Positions 51,551 to 64,000 are shown, numbered from the stretch's first letter. The stretch: DNA of 64,000 bases from Hydractinia symbiolongicarpus (GCF_029227915.1 NC_079875.1:41871201-41935200); one strand, 5' to 3'. Notes: a model not told the origin generated them from the sequence alone. Translations and numbers: made by a program.

Positions 51551-54500
51551 TTAAATTATTTTTTCACCACTAAAACGCATAAGACTTGTAGTTTTTAAAA
51601 ATGTTTTCATTTTTGATGAGACGCTGAATAAAAGAATTTTAATCGCCGGCAAACGAAAACCCGCAATTTCCCGTAAATCCCGGGCTTGGCCCGTATAGTC
51701 AAATGTATACAAAAAAAGTACCCAGGGAGTAAACACATTTCCCGAACGATTTTTTAAATTATTTTTTCACCACTAAAACGCATGAGACTTGTAGTTTTCA
51801 AAAGTGTTTTCATTTTTGATGAGACGCTGAATAAAAGAAGTTTAATCGTCGGCAAACGAAAACCCGCGATTTCCCGTAAATCCCGGGCTTGGCCCGTATA
51901 GTTGAATGTATCTAAAGAAAGTACCCAGGGAGTAAACTGATTTCCTGAACGATTTTTCAAATTATTTCTGCACCACTAGAATGAATGAGACTTGTAGTTT
52001 TTAAAAATGTTTTCATTTTTATTGAGACGCTTAATGAAAGAGGTTTAATCGCCGGCAAATGAAAACCCGCGATTTCCTGTTAATCCCGGGCTTGTCCCGT
52101 ATAGTCGAATGTATACAAAGAAAGTACCCTGTGAGTAAACTCATTTGCAGAACGATTTTTTAAATAATCTTTTCATCACTAAAACGCATGAGACTTGTAG
52201 TTTTTAAAAATGTTTTCATTTTTGATGAGACGCTTAATGAAAGAGGTTTAATCGCCGGCAAACGAAAACCCGCGATTTCCCGCAAATCCCGGGCTTGGCC
52301 CGTATAGTCGAATGTATACAAAGAAAGTACCCAGGGAGTAACTCATTTCCCGAACGATTTTTTAAATTATTTTTTCACCACTAAAAGGCATGAGACTTGT
52401 AGGTTTCAAAAATGTTTTCATTTTTGATGAGACGCTTAATGAAAGAGGTTTAATTGCCGGCAAACGAAAACCCGCGATTTCCCGTAAATCCCGGCCTTGG
52501 CCCGTATAGCCGAATGTATACAAAGAAAGTACCCTGTGAGTAAACTCTTTTCCAGAACGATTTTTTAAATTATTTTTTCACCACTAAAACGCATAAGACT
52601 TGTAGTTTTCAAAAATGTTTTCATTTTTAATGAGACGCTGAATAAAAGAATTTTAATCGCCGGCAAACGAAAACCCGCAATTTACCGTAAATCCCGGGCT
52701 TGGCCCGTATAGTCAAATGTATACAAAGAAAGTACCCAGGGAGTAAACACATTTTCCGAACGATTTTTTAAATTATTTTTTCACCACTAAAACGCATGAG
52801 ACTTGTAGTTTTTAAAATGTTTTCATTTTTGATAAGACGCTGAATAAAAGAATTTTAATCGCCGGCAAACGGAAACCTGCAATTTCTCGTAAATCCCGGA
52901 CTCGGCCCGTATAGTCAAAAGTATACAAAGAAAGTACCCAGGGAGTAAACTCATTTCCCGAACGATGTTTTAAATTATTATTTCACCAGTAAAGCCCATG
53001 AGACTTGCAGTTTTTAAAAATGTTTTCATTTTTGATGAGACGCTGAATAAAAGAAGTTTAATCGCCGGCAAACAAAAACCCGCGATTTCCCGTAAATCAC
53101 GGACTCGGACCGTATAGTCAAAAATATACAAAGAAAGTACCCAGGGAGTAAACTCATTTCCCGAACGATTTTTCAAATTATTTTTTCACCACTAAAACGC
53201 ATGAGACTTGTAGGTTTCAAAAATGTTTTCATTTTTGATGAGACGCTTAATGAAAGAGGTTTAATCGCCGGCAAACGAAAACCCGCGATTTCCCGTAAAT
53301 CCCGGGCTTGGCCCGTATAGTCGAATGTATACAAAGAAAGTACCCAGGGAGTAACTCATTTCCCGAACGATTTTTTAAATTATTTTTTCACCACTAAAAC
53401 GCATGAGACTTGTAGGTTTCAAAAATGTTTTCATTTTTGATGAGACGCTTAATGAAAGAGGTTTAATCGCCGACAAACCAAAACCCGTGATTTTCCGTAA
53501 ATCCCGGGCTTGGCCCGTATAGTCGAATGTATACAAAGAAAGTACCCAGGGAGTAACTCATTTCCCGAACGATTTTTTAAATTATTTTTTCACCAATAAA
53601 ACGCATGAGACTTGTAGTTTTCAAAAATGTTTTCATTTTTGATGGGAAGCTGAATAAAAGAAGTTTAATCGCTGGCAAACGAAAACCCGCGATTTCCCGT
53701 AAATCCCGGAATCGGCCCGTATAGTCAAAAGTATACAAAGAAAGTACCCAGGAAGTAAACTCATTTCCCGAACGATTTTTTAAATTATTTTTCCACCACT
53801 AAAACGCATACGACTTGTAGTTTTCAAAAATGTTTTCATTTTTGATGAGACGCTTAATGAAAGAAGTTTAATCGCTGGCAAACAAAAACCCGCGATTTCC
53901 CGTAAATCCCGGAATCGGCCCGTGTAGTCAAAAGTATACAAATAAAGTCCCCAGGGAGTAAGCTCATTTCCCGAACGATTTTTTTAATTATTTTTCCACC
54001 ACTAAAACGCATACGACTTGTAGTTTTCAAAAATGTTTTCATTTTTGATGAGACGCTTAATGAAAGAGGTTTAATCGCCGGCAAACGAAAACCCGCGATT
54101 TCCCGTACATCCCGGGCTTGGCCCGTATAGTCGAATGTATACAAAGAAAGTACCCAGGGAGTAACTCATTTCCCGAACGATTTTTTAAATTATTTTTTCA
54201 CCACTAAAACGTATAAGACTTGTAGTTCTCAAAAATGTTTTCATTTTTGATGAGTCGCTGAATAAAAGAAGTTTAATCGCCGGCAAACGAAAACCCGCGA
54301 TTTCCGTAAATCCCGGACTCGGCCCGTATAGTCAAAAATATACAAAGAAAGTACCCAGGGAGTAAACTCATTTCCCGAACGATTTTTTAAATTATTTTTT
54401 CACCACTAAAACGCATGAGACTTTTAGTTTTCAAAAATGTTTTCATTTTTGATGAGACGCTTAATGAAAGAGGTTTAATCGCCGGCAAACGAAAACCCGC

Positions 54501-54791
54501 GATTTCCCGTAAATCCCGGGCTTGGCCCGTATAGTCGAATGTATACGAAGAAAGTACCCAGGGAGTAACTCATTTCCCGAACGATTTTTAAAATTATTTT
54601 TTCACCACTAAAACGCATGAGACTTGTAGCTTTCAAAAATGTTTTCATTTTTGATGAGACGCTTAATGAAAGAGGTTTAATTGCCGGCAAACGAAAACCC
54701 GCGATTTCCCGTAAATCCCGGGCTTGGCCCGTATAGTCGAATGTATACAACGAAAGTACCCTGTGAGTAAACTCATTTCCAGAACGATTTT
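51551..54791 (+). repeat. 16-monomer HOR unit, copy 1 (3241 bp)
   Basis: Followed by a second copy at 54792-58032 and part of a third. Matching points are 51551, 54792 and 58033; 51754, 54995 and 58236; CCGACAAAC at 53470 and 56711. Copy 1 differs from copy 2 at a modest number of sites, for example TTTTTATTGAG for TTTTTAATGAG, and GCCGGCAAATG for GCCAGCAAATG. A 1-bp deletion (GTTTTTAAAATG) near 52815 is shared with copy 2 near 56055 but not with the copy at 62.75 kb. Confidence 0.86.
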
Positions 54792-57700
54792 TTAAATTAT
54801 TTTTTCACCACTAAAACGCATAAGACTTGTAGTTTTTAAAAATGTTTTCATTTTTGATGAGACGCTGAATAAAAGAATTTTAATCGCCGGCAAACGAAAA
54901 CCCGCAATTTCCCGTAAATCCCGGGCTTGGCCCGTATAGTCAAATGTATACAAAAAAAGTACCCAGGGAGTAAACACATTTCCCGAACGATTTTTTAAAT
55001 TATTTTTTCACCACTAAAACGCATGAGACTTGTAGTTTTCAAAAGTGTTTTCATTTTTGATGAGACGCTGAATAAAAGAAGTTTAATCGTCGGCAAACGA
55101 AAACCCGCGATTTCCCGTAAATCCCGGGCTTGGCCCGTATAGTTGAATGTATCTAAAGAAAGTACCCAGGGAGTAAACTGATTTCCCGAACGATTTTTCA
55201 AATTATTTCTGCACCACTAGAACGAATGAGACTTGTAGTTTTCAAAAATGTTTTCATTTTTAATGAGACGCTTAATGAAAGAGGTTTAATCGCCAGCAAA
55301 TGAAAACCCGCGATTTCCTGTTAATCCCAGGCTTGTCCCGTATAGTCGAATGTATACAAAGAAAGTACCCTGTGAGTAAACTCATTTGCAGAACGATTTT
55401 TTAAATTATCTTTTCACCACTAAAACGCATGAGACTTGTAGTTTTCAAAAATGTTTTCATTTTTGATGAGACGCTTAATGAAAGAGGTTTAATCGCCGGC
55501 AAACGAAAACCCGCGATTTCCCGCAAATCCCGGGCTTGGCCCGTATAGTCGAATGTATACAAAGAAAGTACCCAGGGAGTAACTCATTTCCCGAACGATT
55601 TTTTAAATTATTTTTTCACCACTAAAAGGCATGAGACTTGTAGGTTTCAAAAATGTTTTCATTTTTGATGAGACGCTTAATGAAAGAGGTTTAATTGCCG
55701 GCAAACGAAAACCCGCGATTTCCCGTAAATCCCGGCCTTGGCCCGTATAGCCGAATGTATACAAAGAAAGTACCCTGTGAGTAAACTCTTTTCCAGAACG
55801 ATTTTTTAAATTATTTTTTCACCACTAAAACGCATAAGACTTGTAGTTTTCAAAAATGTTTTCATTTTTAATGAGACGCTGAATAAAAGAATTTTAATCG
55901 CCGGCAAACGAAAACCCGCAATTTACCGTAAATCCCGGGCTTGGCCCGTATAGTCAAATGTATACAAAGAAAGTACCCAGGGAGTAAACACATTTTCCGA
56001 ACGATTTTTTAAATTATTTTTTCACCACTAAAACGCATGAGACTTGTAGTTTTTAAAATGTTTTCATTTTTGATAAGACGCTGAATAAAAGAATTTTAAT
56101 CGCCGGCAAACGGAAACCTGCAATTTCTCGTAAATCCCGGACTCGGCCCGTATAGTCAAAAGTATACAAAGAAAGTACCCAGGGAGTAAACTCATTTCCC
56201 GAACGATGTTTTAAATTATTATTTCACCAGTAAAGCCCATGAGACTTGCAGTTTTTAAAAATGTTTTCATTTTTGATGAGACGCTGAATAAAAGAAGTTT
56301 AATCGCCGGCAAACAAAAACCCGCGATTTCCCGTAAATCACGGACTCGGACCGTATAGTCAAAAATATACAAAGAAAGTACCCAGGGAGTAAACTCATTT
56401 CCCGAACGATTTTTCAAATTATTTTTTCACCACTAAAACGCATGAGACTTGTAGGTTTCAAAAATGTTTTCATTTTTGATGAGACGCTTAATGAAAGAGG
56501 TTTAATCGCCGGCAAACGAAAACCCGCGATTTCCCGTAAATCCCGGGCTTGGCCCGTATAGTCGAATGTATACAAAGAAAGTACCCAGGGAGTAACTCAT
56601 TTCCCGAACGATTTTTTAAATTATTTTTTCACCACTAAAACGCATGAGACTTGTAGGTTTCAAAAATGTTTTCATTTTTGATGAGACGCTTAATGAAAGA
56701 GGTTTAATCGCCGACAAACGAAAACCCGTGATTTTCCGTAAATCCCGGGCTTGGCCCGTATAGTCGAATGTATACAAAGAAAGTACCCAGGGAGTAACTC
56801 ATTTCCCGAACGATTTTTTAAATTATTTTTTCACCAATAAAACGCATGAGACTTGTAGTTTTCAAAAATGTTTTCATTTTTGATGGGAAGCTGAATAAAA
56901 GAAGTTTAATCGCTGGCAAACGAAAACCCGCGATTTCCCGTAAATCCCGGAATCGGCCCGTATAGTCAAAAGTATACAAAGAAAGTACCCAGGAAGTAAA
57001 CTCATTTCCCGAACGATTTTTTAAATTATTTTTCCACCACTAAAACGCATACGACTTGTAGTTTTCAAAAATGTTTTCATTTTTGATGAGACGCTTAATG
57101 AAAGAAGTTTAATCGCTGGCAAACAAAAACCCGCGATTTCCCGTAAATCCCGGAATCGGCCCGTGTAGTCAAAAGTATACAAATAAAGTCCCCAGGGAGT
57201 AAGCTCATTTCCCGAACGATTTTTTTAATTATTTTTCCACCACTAAAACGCATACGACTTGTAGTTTTCAAAAATGTTTTCATTTTTGATGAGACGCTTA
57301 ATGAAAGAGGTTTAATCGCCGGCAAACGAAAACCCGCGATTTCCCGTACATCCCGGGCTTGGCCCGTATAGTCGAATGTATACAAAGAAAGTACCCAGGG
57401 AGTAACTCATTTCCCGAACGATTTTTTAAATTGTTTTTTCACCACTAAAACGTATAAGACTTGTAGTTCTCAAAAATGTTTTCATTTTTGATGAGTCGCT
57501 GAATAAAAGAAGTTTAATCGCCGGCAAACGAAAACCCGCGATTTCCGTAAATCCCGGACTCGGCCCGTATAGTCAAAAATATACAAAGAAAGTACCCAGG
57601 GAGTAAACTCATTTCCCGAACGATTTTTTAAATTATTTTTTCACCACTAAAACGCATGAGACTTTTAGTTTTCAAAAATGTTTTCATTTTTGATGAGACG

Positions 57701-58032
57701 CTTAATGAAAGAGGTTTAATCGCCGGCAAACGAAAACCCGCGATTTCCCGTAAATCCCGGGCTTGGCCCGTATAGTCGAATGTATACGAAGAAAGTACCC
57801 AGGGAGTAACTCATTTCCCGAACGATTTTTAAAATTATTTTTTCACCACTAAAACGCATGAGACTTGTAGCTTTCAAAAATGTTTTCATTTTTGATGAGA
57901 CGCTTAATGAAAGAGGTTTAATTGCCGGCAAACGAAAACCCGCGATTTCCCGTAAATCCCGGGCTTGGCCCGTATAGTCGAATGTATACAACGAAAGTAC
58001 CCTGTGAGTAAACTCATTTCCAGAACGATTTT
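54792..58032 (+). repeat. 16-monomer HOR unit, copy 2
   Basis: Second 3241-bp copy. 53.4-55.74 kb and 56.64-58.96 kb are almost indistinguishable by eye. Differences noted are CCGACAAACC against CCGACAAACG (53470 and 56711) and AATTGTTTTTTC near 57431 against AATTATTTTTTC. Part of this unit also repeats 45.1-47.6 kb at offsets of 8314 and 8111 bp. Confidence 0.86.
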
Positions 58033-59880
58033 TTAAATTATTTTTTCACCACTAAAACGCATAAGACTTGTAGTTTTTAAAAATGTTTTCATTTTTGATG
58101 AGACGCTGAATAAAAGAATTTTAATCGCCGGCAAACGAAAACCCGCAATTTCCCGTAAATCCCGGGCTTGGCCCGTATAGTCAAATGTATACAAAAAAAG
58201 TACCCAGGGAGTAAACACATTTCCCGAACGATTTTTTAAATTATTTTTTCACCACTAAAACGCATGAGACTTGTAGTTTTCAAAAGTGTTTTCATTTTTG
58301 ATGAGACGCTGAATAAAAGAAGTTTAATCGTCGGCAAACGAAAACCCGCGATTTCCCGTAAATCCCGGGCTTGGCCCGTATAGTTGAATGTATCTAAAGA
58401 AAGTACCCAGGGAGTAAACTGATTTCCCGAACGATTTTTCAAATTATTTCTGCACCACTAGAACGAATGAGACTTGTAGTTTTCAAAAATGTTTTCATTT
58501 TTAATGAGACGCTTAATGAAAGAGGTTTAATCGCCAGCAAATGAAAACCCGCGATTTCCTGTTAATCCCAGGCTTGTCCCGTATAGTCGAATGTATACAA
58601 AGAAAGTACCCTGTGAGTAAACTCATTTGCAGAACGATTTTTTAAATTATCTTTTCACCACTAAAACGCATGAGACTTGTAGTTTTCAAAAATGTTTTCA
58701 TTTTTGATGAGACGCTTAATGAAAGAGGTTTAATCGCCGGCAAACGAAAACCCGCGATTTCCCGCAAATCCCGGGCTTGGCCCGTATAGTCGAATGTATA
58801 CAAAGAAAGTACCCAGGGAGTAACTCATTTCCCGAACGATTTTTTAAATTATTTTTTCACCACTAAAAGGCATGAGACTTGTAGGTTTCAAAAATGTTTT
58901 CATTTTTGATGAGGCGCTTAATGAAAGAGGTTTAATTGCCGGCAAACGAAAACCCGCGATTTCCCGTAAATCCCGGGCTTGGCCCGTATAGTCGAATGTA
59001 TACAAAGAAAGTACCCTGTGAGTAAACTCATTTCCAGAACGATTTTTTAAATTATTTTTTTACCACTAAAACGCATAAGACTTGTAGTTTTCAAAAATGT
59101 TTTCATTTTTAATGAGACGCTGAATAAAAGAATTTTAATCGCCGGCAAACGAAAACCCGTAATTTCCCGTAAATCCCGGGCTTGGCCTGTATAGTCAAAT
59201 GTATACAAAGAAAGTACCCAGGGAGTAAACACATTTCCCTAACGATTTTTTAAATTATTTTTTCACCACTAAAACGCATGAGACTTGTAGTTTTCAAAAG
59301 TGTTTTCATTATTGATGAGACGCTGAATAAAGGAAGTTTAATCGTCGGCAAACGAAAACCCGCGATTTCCCGTAAATCCCGGGCTTTGCCCGTATAGTTG
59401 AATGTATCTAAAGAAAGTACCCAGGGAGTAAACTGATTTCCCGAACGATTTTTCAAATTATTTCTGCACCACTAGAACGAATGGGACTTGTAGTTTTCAA
59501 AAATGTTTTCATTTTTGATGAGACGCTGAATAAAAGAATTTTAATCGCCGGCAAACGGAAACCTGCAATTTCTCGTAAATCCCGGACTCGGCCCGTATAG
59601 TCAAAAGTATACAAAGAAAGTACCCAGGGAGTAAACTCATTTCCCGAACGATGTTTGAAAATATTATTTCATCAGTAAAGCCCATGAGACTTGCAGTTTT
59701 TAAAAATGTTTTCATTTTTGATGAGACGCTGAATAAAAGAAGTTTAATCGCCGGCAAACAAAAACCCGCGATTTCCCGTAAATCACGGACTCGGACCGTA
59801 TAGTCAAAAGTATACAAAGAACGTACCCAGGGAGTAAACTCATTTCTCGAACGATTTTTTAAATTATTTTTTCACCACTA
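58033..59880 (+). repeat. Partial third 16-monomer copy joined to a 47.7-kb-like block
   Basis: 58033 to about 58960 continues the 3241-bp periodicity. The order then changes to that of 47.6-48.5 kb, at an offset of 11352 bp (47695 to 59047, 47898 to 59250). It carries CATTATTGATGAG and AATAAAGGAAG in the same places. Private changes include GAATGGGAC near 59479 and TTTCATCAGTAAAG near 59667. Confidence 0.8.
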
Positions 59881-62800
59881 AAACGCATGAGACTTGTAGG
59901 TTTCAAAAATGTTTTCATTTTTGATGAGACGCTTAATGAAAGAGGTTTAATTGCCGGCAAACGAAAACCCGCGATTTCCCGTAAATCCCGGCCTTGGCCC
60001 GTATAGCCGAATGTATACAAAGAAAGTACCCTGTGAGTAAACTCTTTTCCAGAACGATTTTTTAAATTATTTTTTCACCACTAAAACGCATAAGACTTGT
60101 AGTTTTCAAAAATGTTTTCATTTTTAATGAGACGCTGAATAAAAGAATTTTAATCGCCGGCAAACGAAAACCCGCAATTTACCGTAAATCCCGGGCTTGG
60201 CCCGTATAGTCAAATGTATACAAAGAAAGTACCCAGGGAGTAAACACATTTTCCGAACGATTTTTTAAATTATTTTTTCACCACTAAAACGCATGAGACT
60301 TGTAGTTTTTAAAAGTGTTTTCATTTTTGATAAGACGCTGAATAAAAGAATTTTAATCGCCGGCAAACGGAAACCTGCAATTTCTCGTAAATCCCGGACT
60401 CGGCCCGTATAGTCAAAAGTATACAAAGAAAGTACCCAGGGAGTAAACTCATTTCCCGAACGATGTTTTAAATTATTATTTCACCAGTAAAGCCCATGAG
60501 ACTTGCAGTTTTTAAAAATGTTTTCATTTTTGATGAGACGCTGAATAAAAGAAGTTTAATCGCCGGCAAACAAAAACCCGCGATTTCCCGTAAATCACGG
60601 ACTCGGACCGTATAGTCAAAAATATACAAAGAAAGTACCCAGGGAGTAAACTCATTTCCCGAACGATTTTTCAAATTATTTTTTCACCACTAAAACGCAT
60701 GAGACTTGTAGTTTTTAAAAGTGTTTTCATTTTTGATAAGACGCTGAATAAAAGAATTTTAATCGCCGGCAAACGAAAACCCGTAATTTCCCGTAAATCC
60801 CGGGCTTGGCCCGTATAGTCAAATGTATACAAAGAAAGTACCCAGGGAGTAAACACATTTCCCTAACGATTTTTTAAATTATTTTTTCACCACTAAAACG
60901 CATGAGACTTGTAGTTTTCAAAAGTGTTTTCATTATTGATGAGACGCTGAATAAAGGAAGTTTAATCGTCGGCAAACGAAAACCCGCGATTTCCCGTAAA
61001 TCCCGGGCTTTGCCCGTATAGTTGAATGTATCTAAAGAAAGTACCCAGGGAGTAAACTGATTTCCCGAACGATTTTTCAAATTATTTCTGCACCACTAGA
61101 ACGAATGAGTCTTGTAGTTTTCAAAAATGTTTTCATTTTTGATGAGACGCTGAATAAAAGAATTTTAATCGCCGGCAAACGGAAACCTGCAATTTCTCGT
61201 AAATCCCGGACTCGGCCCGTATAGTCAAAAGTATACAAAGAAAGTACCCAGGGAGTAAACTCATTTCCCGAACGATGTTTTAAAATATTATTTCACCAGT
61301 AAAGCCCATGAGACTTGCAGTTTTTAAAAATGTTTTCATTTTTGATGAGACGCTGAATAAAAGAAGTTTAATCGCCGGCAAACAAAAACCCGCGATTTCC
61401 CGTAAATCACGGACTCGGACCGTATAGTCAAAAGTATACAAAGAACGTACCCAGGGAGTAAACTCATTTCTCGAACGATTTTTTAAATTATTTTTTCACC
61501 ACTAAAACGCATAAGACTTGTAGTTTTTAAAAATGTTTTCATTTTTGATGAGACGCTGAATAAAAGAATTTTAATCGCCGGCAAACGAAAACCCGCAATT
61601 TCCCGTAAATCCCGGGCTTGGCCCGTATAGTCAAATGTATACAAAAAAAGTACCCAGGGAGTAAACACATTTCCCGAACGATTTTTTAAATTATTTTTTC
61701 ACCACTAAAACGCATGAGACTTGTAGTTTTCAAAAGTGTTTTCATTTTTGATGAGACGCTGAATAAAAGAAGTTTAATCGTCGGCAAACGAAAACCCGCG
61801 ATTTCCCGTAAATCCCGGGCTTGGCCCGTATAGTTGAATGTATCTAAAGAAAGTACCCAGGGAGTAAACTGATTTCCTGAACGATTTTTCAAATTATTTC
61901 TGCACCACTAGAACGAATGAGACTTGTAGTTTTTAAAAATGTTTTCATTTTTATTGAGACGCTTAATGAAAGAGGTTTAATCGCCGGCAAATGAAAACCC
62001 GCGATTTCCTGTTAATCCCGGGCTTGTCCCGTATAGTCGAATGTATACAAAGAAAGTACCCTGTGAGTAAACTCATTTGCAGAACGATTTTTTAAATAAT
62101 CTTTTCATCACTAAAACGCATGAGACTTGTAGTTTTTAAAAATGTTTTCATTTTTGATGAGACGCTTAATGAAAGAGGTTTAATCGCCGGCAAACGAAAA
62201 CCCGCGATTTCCCGCAAATCCCGGGCTTGGCCCGTATAGTCGAATGTATACAAAGAAAGTACCCAGGGAGTAACTCATTTCCCGAACGATTTTTTAAATT
62301 ATTTTTTCACCACTAAAAGGCATGAGACTTGTAGGTTTCAAAAATGTTTTCATTTTTGATGAGACGCTTAATGAAAGAGGTTTAATTGCCGGCAAACGAA
62401 AACCCGCGATTTCCCGTAAATCCCGGCCTTGGCCCGTATAGCCGAATGTATACAAAGAAAGTACCCTGTGAGTAAACTCTTTTCCAGAACGATTTTTTAA
62501 ATTATTTTTTCACCACTAAAACGCATAAGACTTGTAGTTTTCAAAAATGTTTTCATTTTTAATGAGACGCTGAATAAAAGAATTTTAATCGCCGGCAAAC
62601 GAAAACCCGCAATTTACCGTAAATCCCGGGCTTGGCCCGTATAGTCAAATGTATACAAAGAAAGTACCCAGGGAGTAAACACATTTTCCGAACGATTTTT
62701 TAAATTATTTTTTCACCACTAAAACGCATGAGACTTGTAGTTTTTAAAAGTGTTTTCATTTTTGATAAGACGCTGAATAAAAGAATTTTAATCGCCGGCA

Positions 62801-64000
62801 AACGGAAACCTGCAATTTCTCGTAAATCCCGGACTCGGCCCGTATAGTCAAAAGTATACAAAGAAAGTACCCAGGGAGTAAACTCATTTCCCGAACGATG
62901 TTTTAAATTATTATTTCACCAGTAAAGCCCATGAGACTTGCAGTTTTTAAAAATGTTTTCATTTTTGATGAGACGCTGAATAAAAGAAGTTTAATCGCCG
63001 GCAAACAAAAACCCGCGATTTCCCGTAAATCACGGACTCGGACCGTATAGTCAAAAATATACAAAGAAAGTACCCAGGGAGTAAACTCATTTCCCGAACG
63101 ATTTTTCAAATTATTTTTTCACCACTAAAACGCATGAGACTTGTAGGTTTCAAAAATGTTTTCATTTTTGATGAGACGCTTAATGAAAGAGGTTTAATCG
63201 CCGGCAAACGAAAACCCGCGATTTCCCGTAAATCCCGGGCTTGGCCCGTATAGTCGAATGTATACAAAGAAAGTACCCAGGGAGTAACTCATTTCCCGAA
63301 CGATTTTTTAAATTATTTTTTCACCACTAAAACGCATGAGACTTGTAGGTTTCAAAAATGTTTTCATTTTTGATGAGACGCTTAATGAAAGAGGTTTAAT
63401 CGCCGACAAACGAAAACCCGTGATTTTCCGTAAATCCCGGGCTTGGCCCGTATAGTCGAATGTATACAAAGAAAGTACCCAGGGAGTAACTCATTTCCCG
63501 AACGATTTTTTAAATTATTTTTTCACCAATAAAACGCATGAGACTTGTAGTTTTCAAAAATGTTTTCATTTTTGATGGGAAGCTGAATAAAAGAAGTTTA
63601 ATCGCTGGCAAACGAAAACCCGCGATTTCCCGTAAATCCCGGAATCGGCCCGTATAGTCAAAAGTATACAAAGAAAGTACCCAGGAAGTAAACTCATTTC
63701 CCGAACGATTTTTTAAATTATTTTTCCACCACTAAAACGCATACGACTTGTAGTTTTCAAAAATGTTTTCATTTTTGATGAGACGCTTAATGAAAGAAGT
63801 TTAATCGCTGGCAAACAAAAACCCGCGATTTCCCGTAAATCCCGGAATCGGCCCGTGTAGTCAAAAGTATACAAATAAAGTCCCCAGGGAGTAAGCTCAT
63901 TTCCCGAACGATTTTTTTAATTATTTTTCCACCACTAAAACGCATACGACTTGTAGTTTTCAAAAATGTTTTCATTTTTGATGAGACGCTTAATGAAAGA
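59881..64000 (+). repeat. Near-identical copy of 49.95-54.07 kb (offset 9932-9933 bp)
   Basis: Matching points include 50536 to 60468, 50942 to 60874, 51754 to 61686 and CCGACAAAC at 53470 and 63403. The 1-bp change in offset comes from a deletion near 52815 that is absent near 62748. I noted only a handful of differences in 4.1 kb. The window ends inside this copy, so a full 49-monomer (9.93 kb) repeat unit starting near 49.95 kb is possible but not provable here. Confidence 0.86.

Larger units (their letters stand above)
5028..64000 (+). repeat. Satellite array, main right arm (~291 monomers)
   Basis: Continuous direct tandem copies of the same monomer to the end of the window. ATGAGACGC starts at 5028 and 5231 (step 203), and at 14556, 14759 and 14961 (steps 203 and 202). 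I read the whole arm and saw no interruption other than 1-2 bp indels and hybrid monomers. Several monomer classes (described below as A, B, C and E) are arranged in recurring orders that define higher-order units. The short open frames all lie on the minus strand in one monomer phase, which is a consequence of the tandem structure and not evidence of genes. Confidence 0.98.

Noticed and set aside
5028-64000. CRISPR array
   Set aside because: The period is about 203 bp and the whole period is repeated. There are no short direct repeats separated by unique spacers and no cas genes.
1-64000. Transposon insertion, rDNA spacer, telomere repeat, tRNA or rRNA
   Set aside because: Reading through the window I found no break in monomer periodicity other than 1-2 bp indels and hybrid monomers, no TTAGGG-like or TTTAGGG-like runs, and no rRNA-like or cloverleaf sequence.
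1-64000. Prokaryotic origin, operon or defence system
   Set aside because: There are no coding genes, ribosome-binding sites with plausible frames, or prokaryotic landmarks; 64 kb of pure satellite with nested HORs is a eukaryotic pattern.

Overview
This window is one uninterrupted block of satellite DNA. All 64 kb consist of a ~202-203 bp monomer, AT-rich overall with a GC-rich core, repeated about 316 times (roughly 25 copies in 1-5027 and 291 in 5028-64000). I find no gene, rRNA, tRNA, transposon, CRISPR array or unique-sequence island. Long tandem arrays with nested higher-order repeats (HORs) are typical of eukaryotic centromeric, pericentromeric or subtelomeric heterochromatin. I do not recognise the family and cannot name the organism. 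CpG is not depleted (13 CpG in one 202-bp monomer, about 8 expected from composition), so long-standing CpG methylation decay looks weak.

Orientation: bases 1-5027 run opposite to bases 5028-64000. The switch is a direct junction inside a monomer, with no spacer and at most 1 bp of shared sequence. Monomer coordinates below use the right-arm orientation, with position 1 at ATGAGACGC. Each monomer has a GC-rich core (about 29-80) with four CCCG words one helical turn apart, an A/T-tract zone (about 131-155), and an 18-bp perfect dyad (184-201) ending next to position 1.

Layout: (i) 1-5027, inverted arm, built largely on a 6-monomer (1217 bp) HOR. (ii) 5028-13.66 kb, diverged monomers with 608-bp, 1217-bp and 4259-bp duplications. 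(iii) 13.66-24 kb, two copies of a 28-monomer (5668 bp) unit. (iv) 24-33.1 kb, about three copies of a ~13-monomer unit (2.43-2.83 kb) and one 7-monomer copy (1417 bp). (v) 33.12-42.44 kb, two near-identical 23-monomer (4658 bp) units. (vi) 42.44-64 kb, a mosaic of 4-, 3-, 10-, 12/15- and 16-monomer duplications, with a 49-monomer (9932 bp) offset linking 49.95-54.07 kb to 59.88-64 kb. Copies look more alike to the right, as if amplification there is more recent and the inverted left edge is older.

There are no interacting genes. The structure records repeated unequal exchange or segmental amplification, including monomers that are visible crossover chimeras. Boundaries and offsets were measured by eye from diagnostic variants, so boundaries are approximate to tens of bases unless stated; offsets are exact at the markers used.
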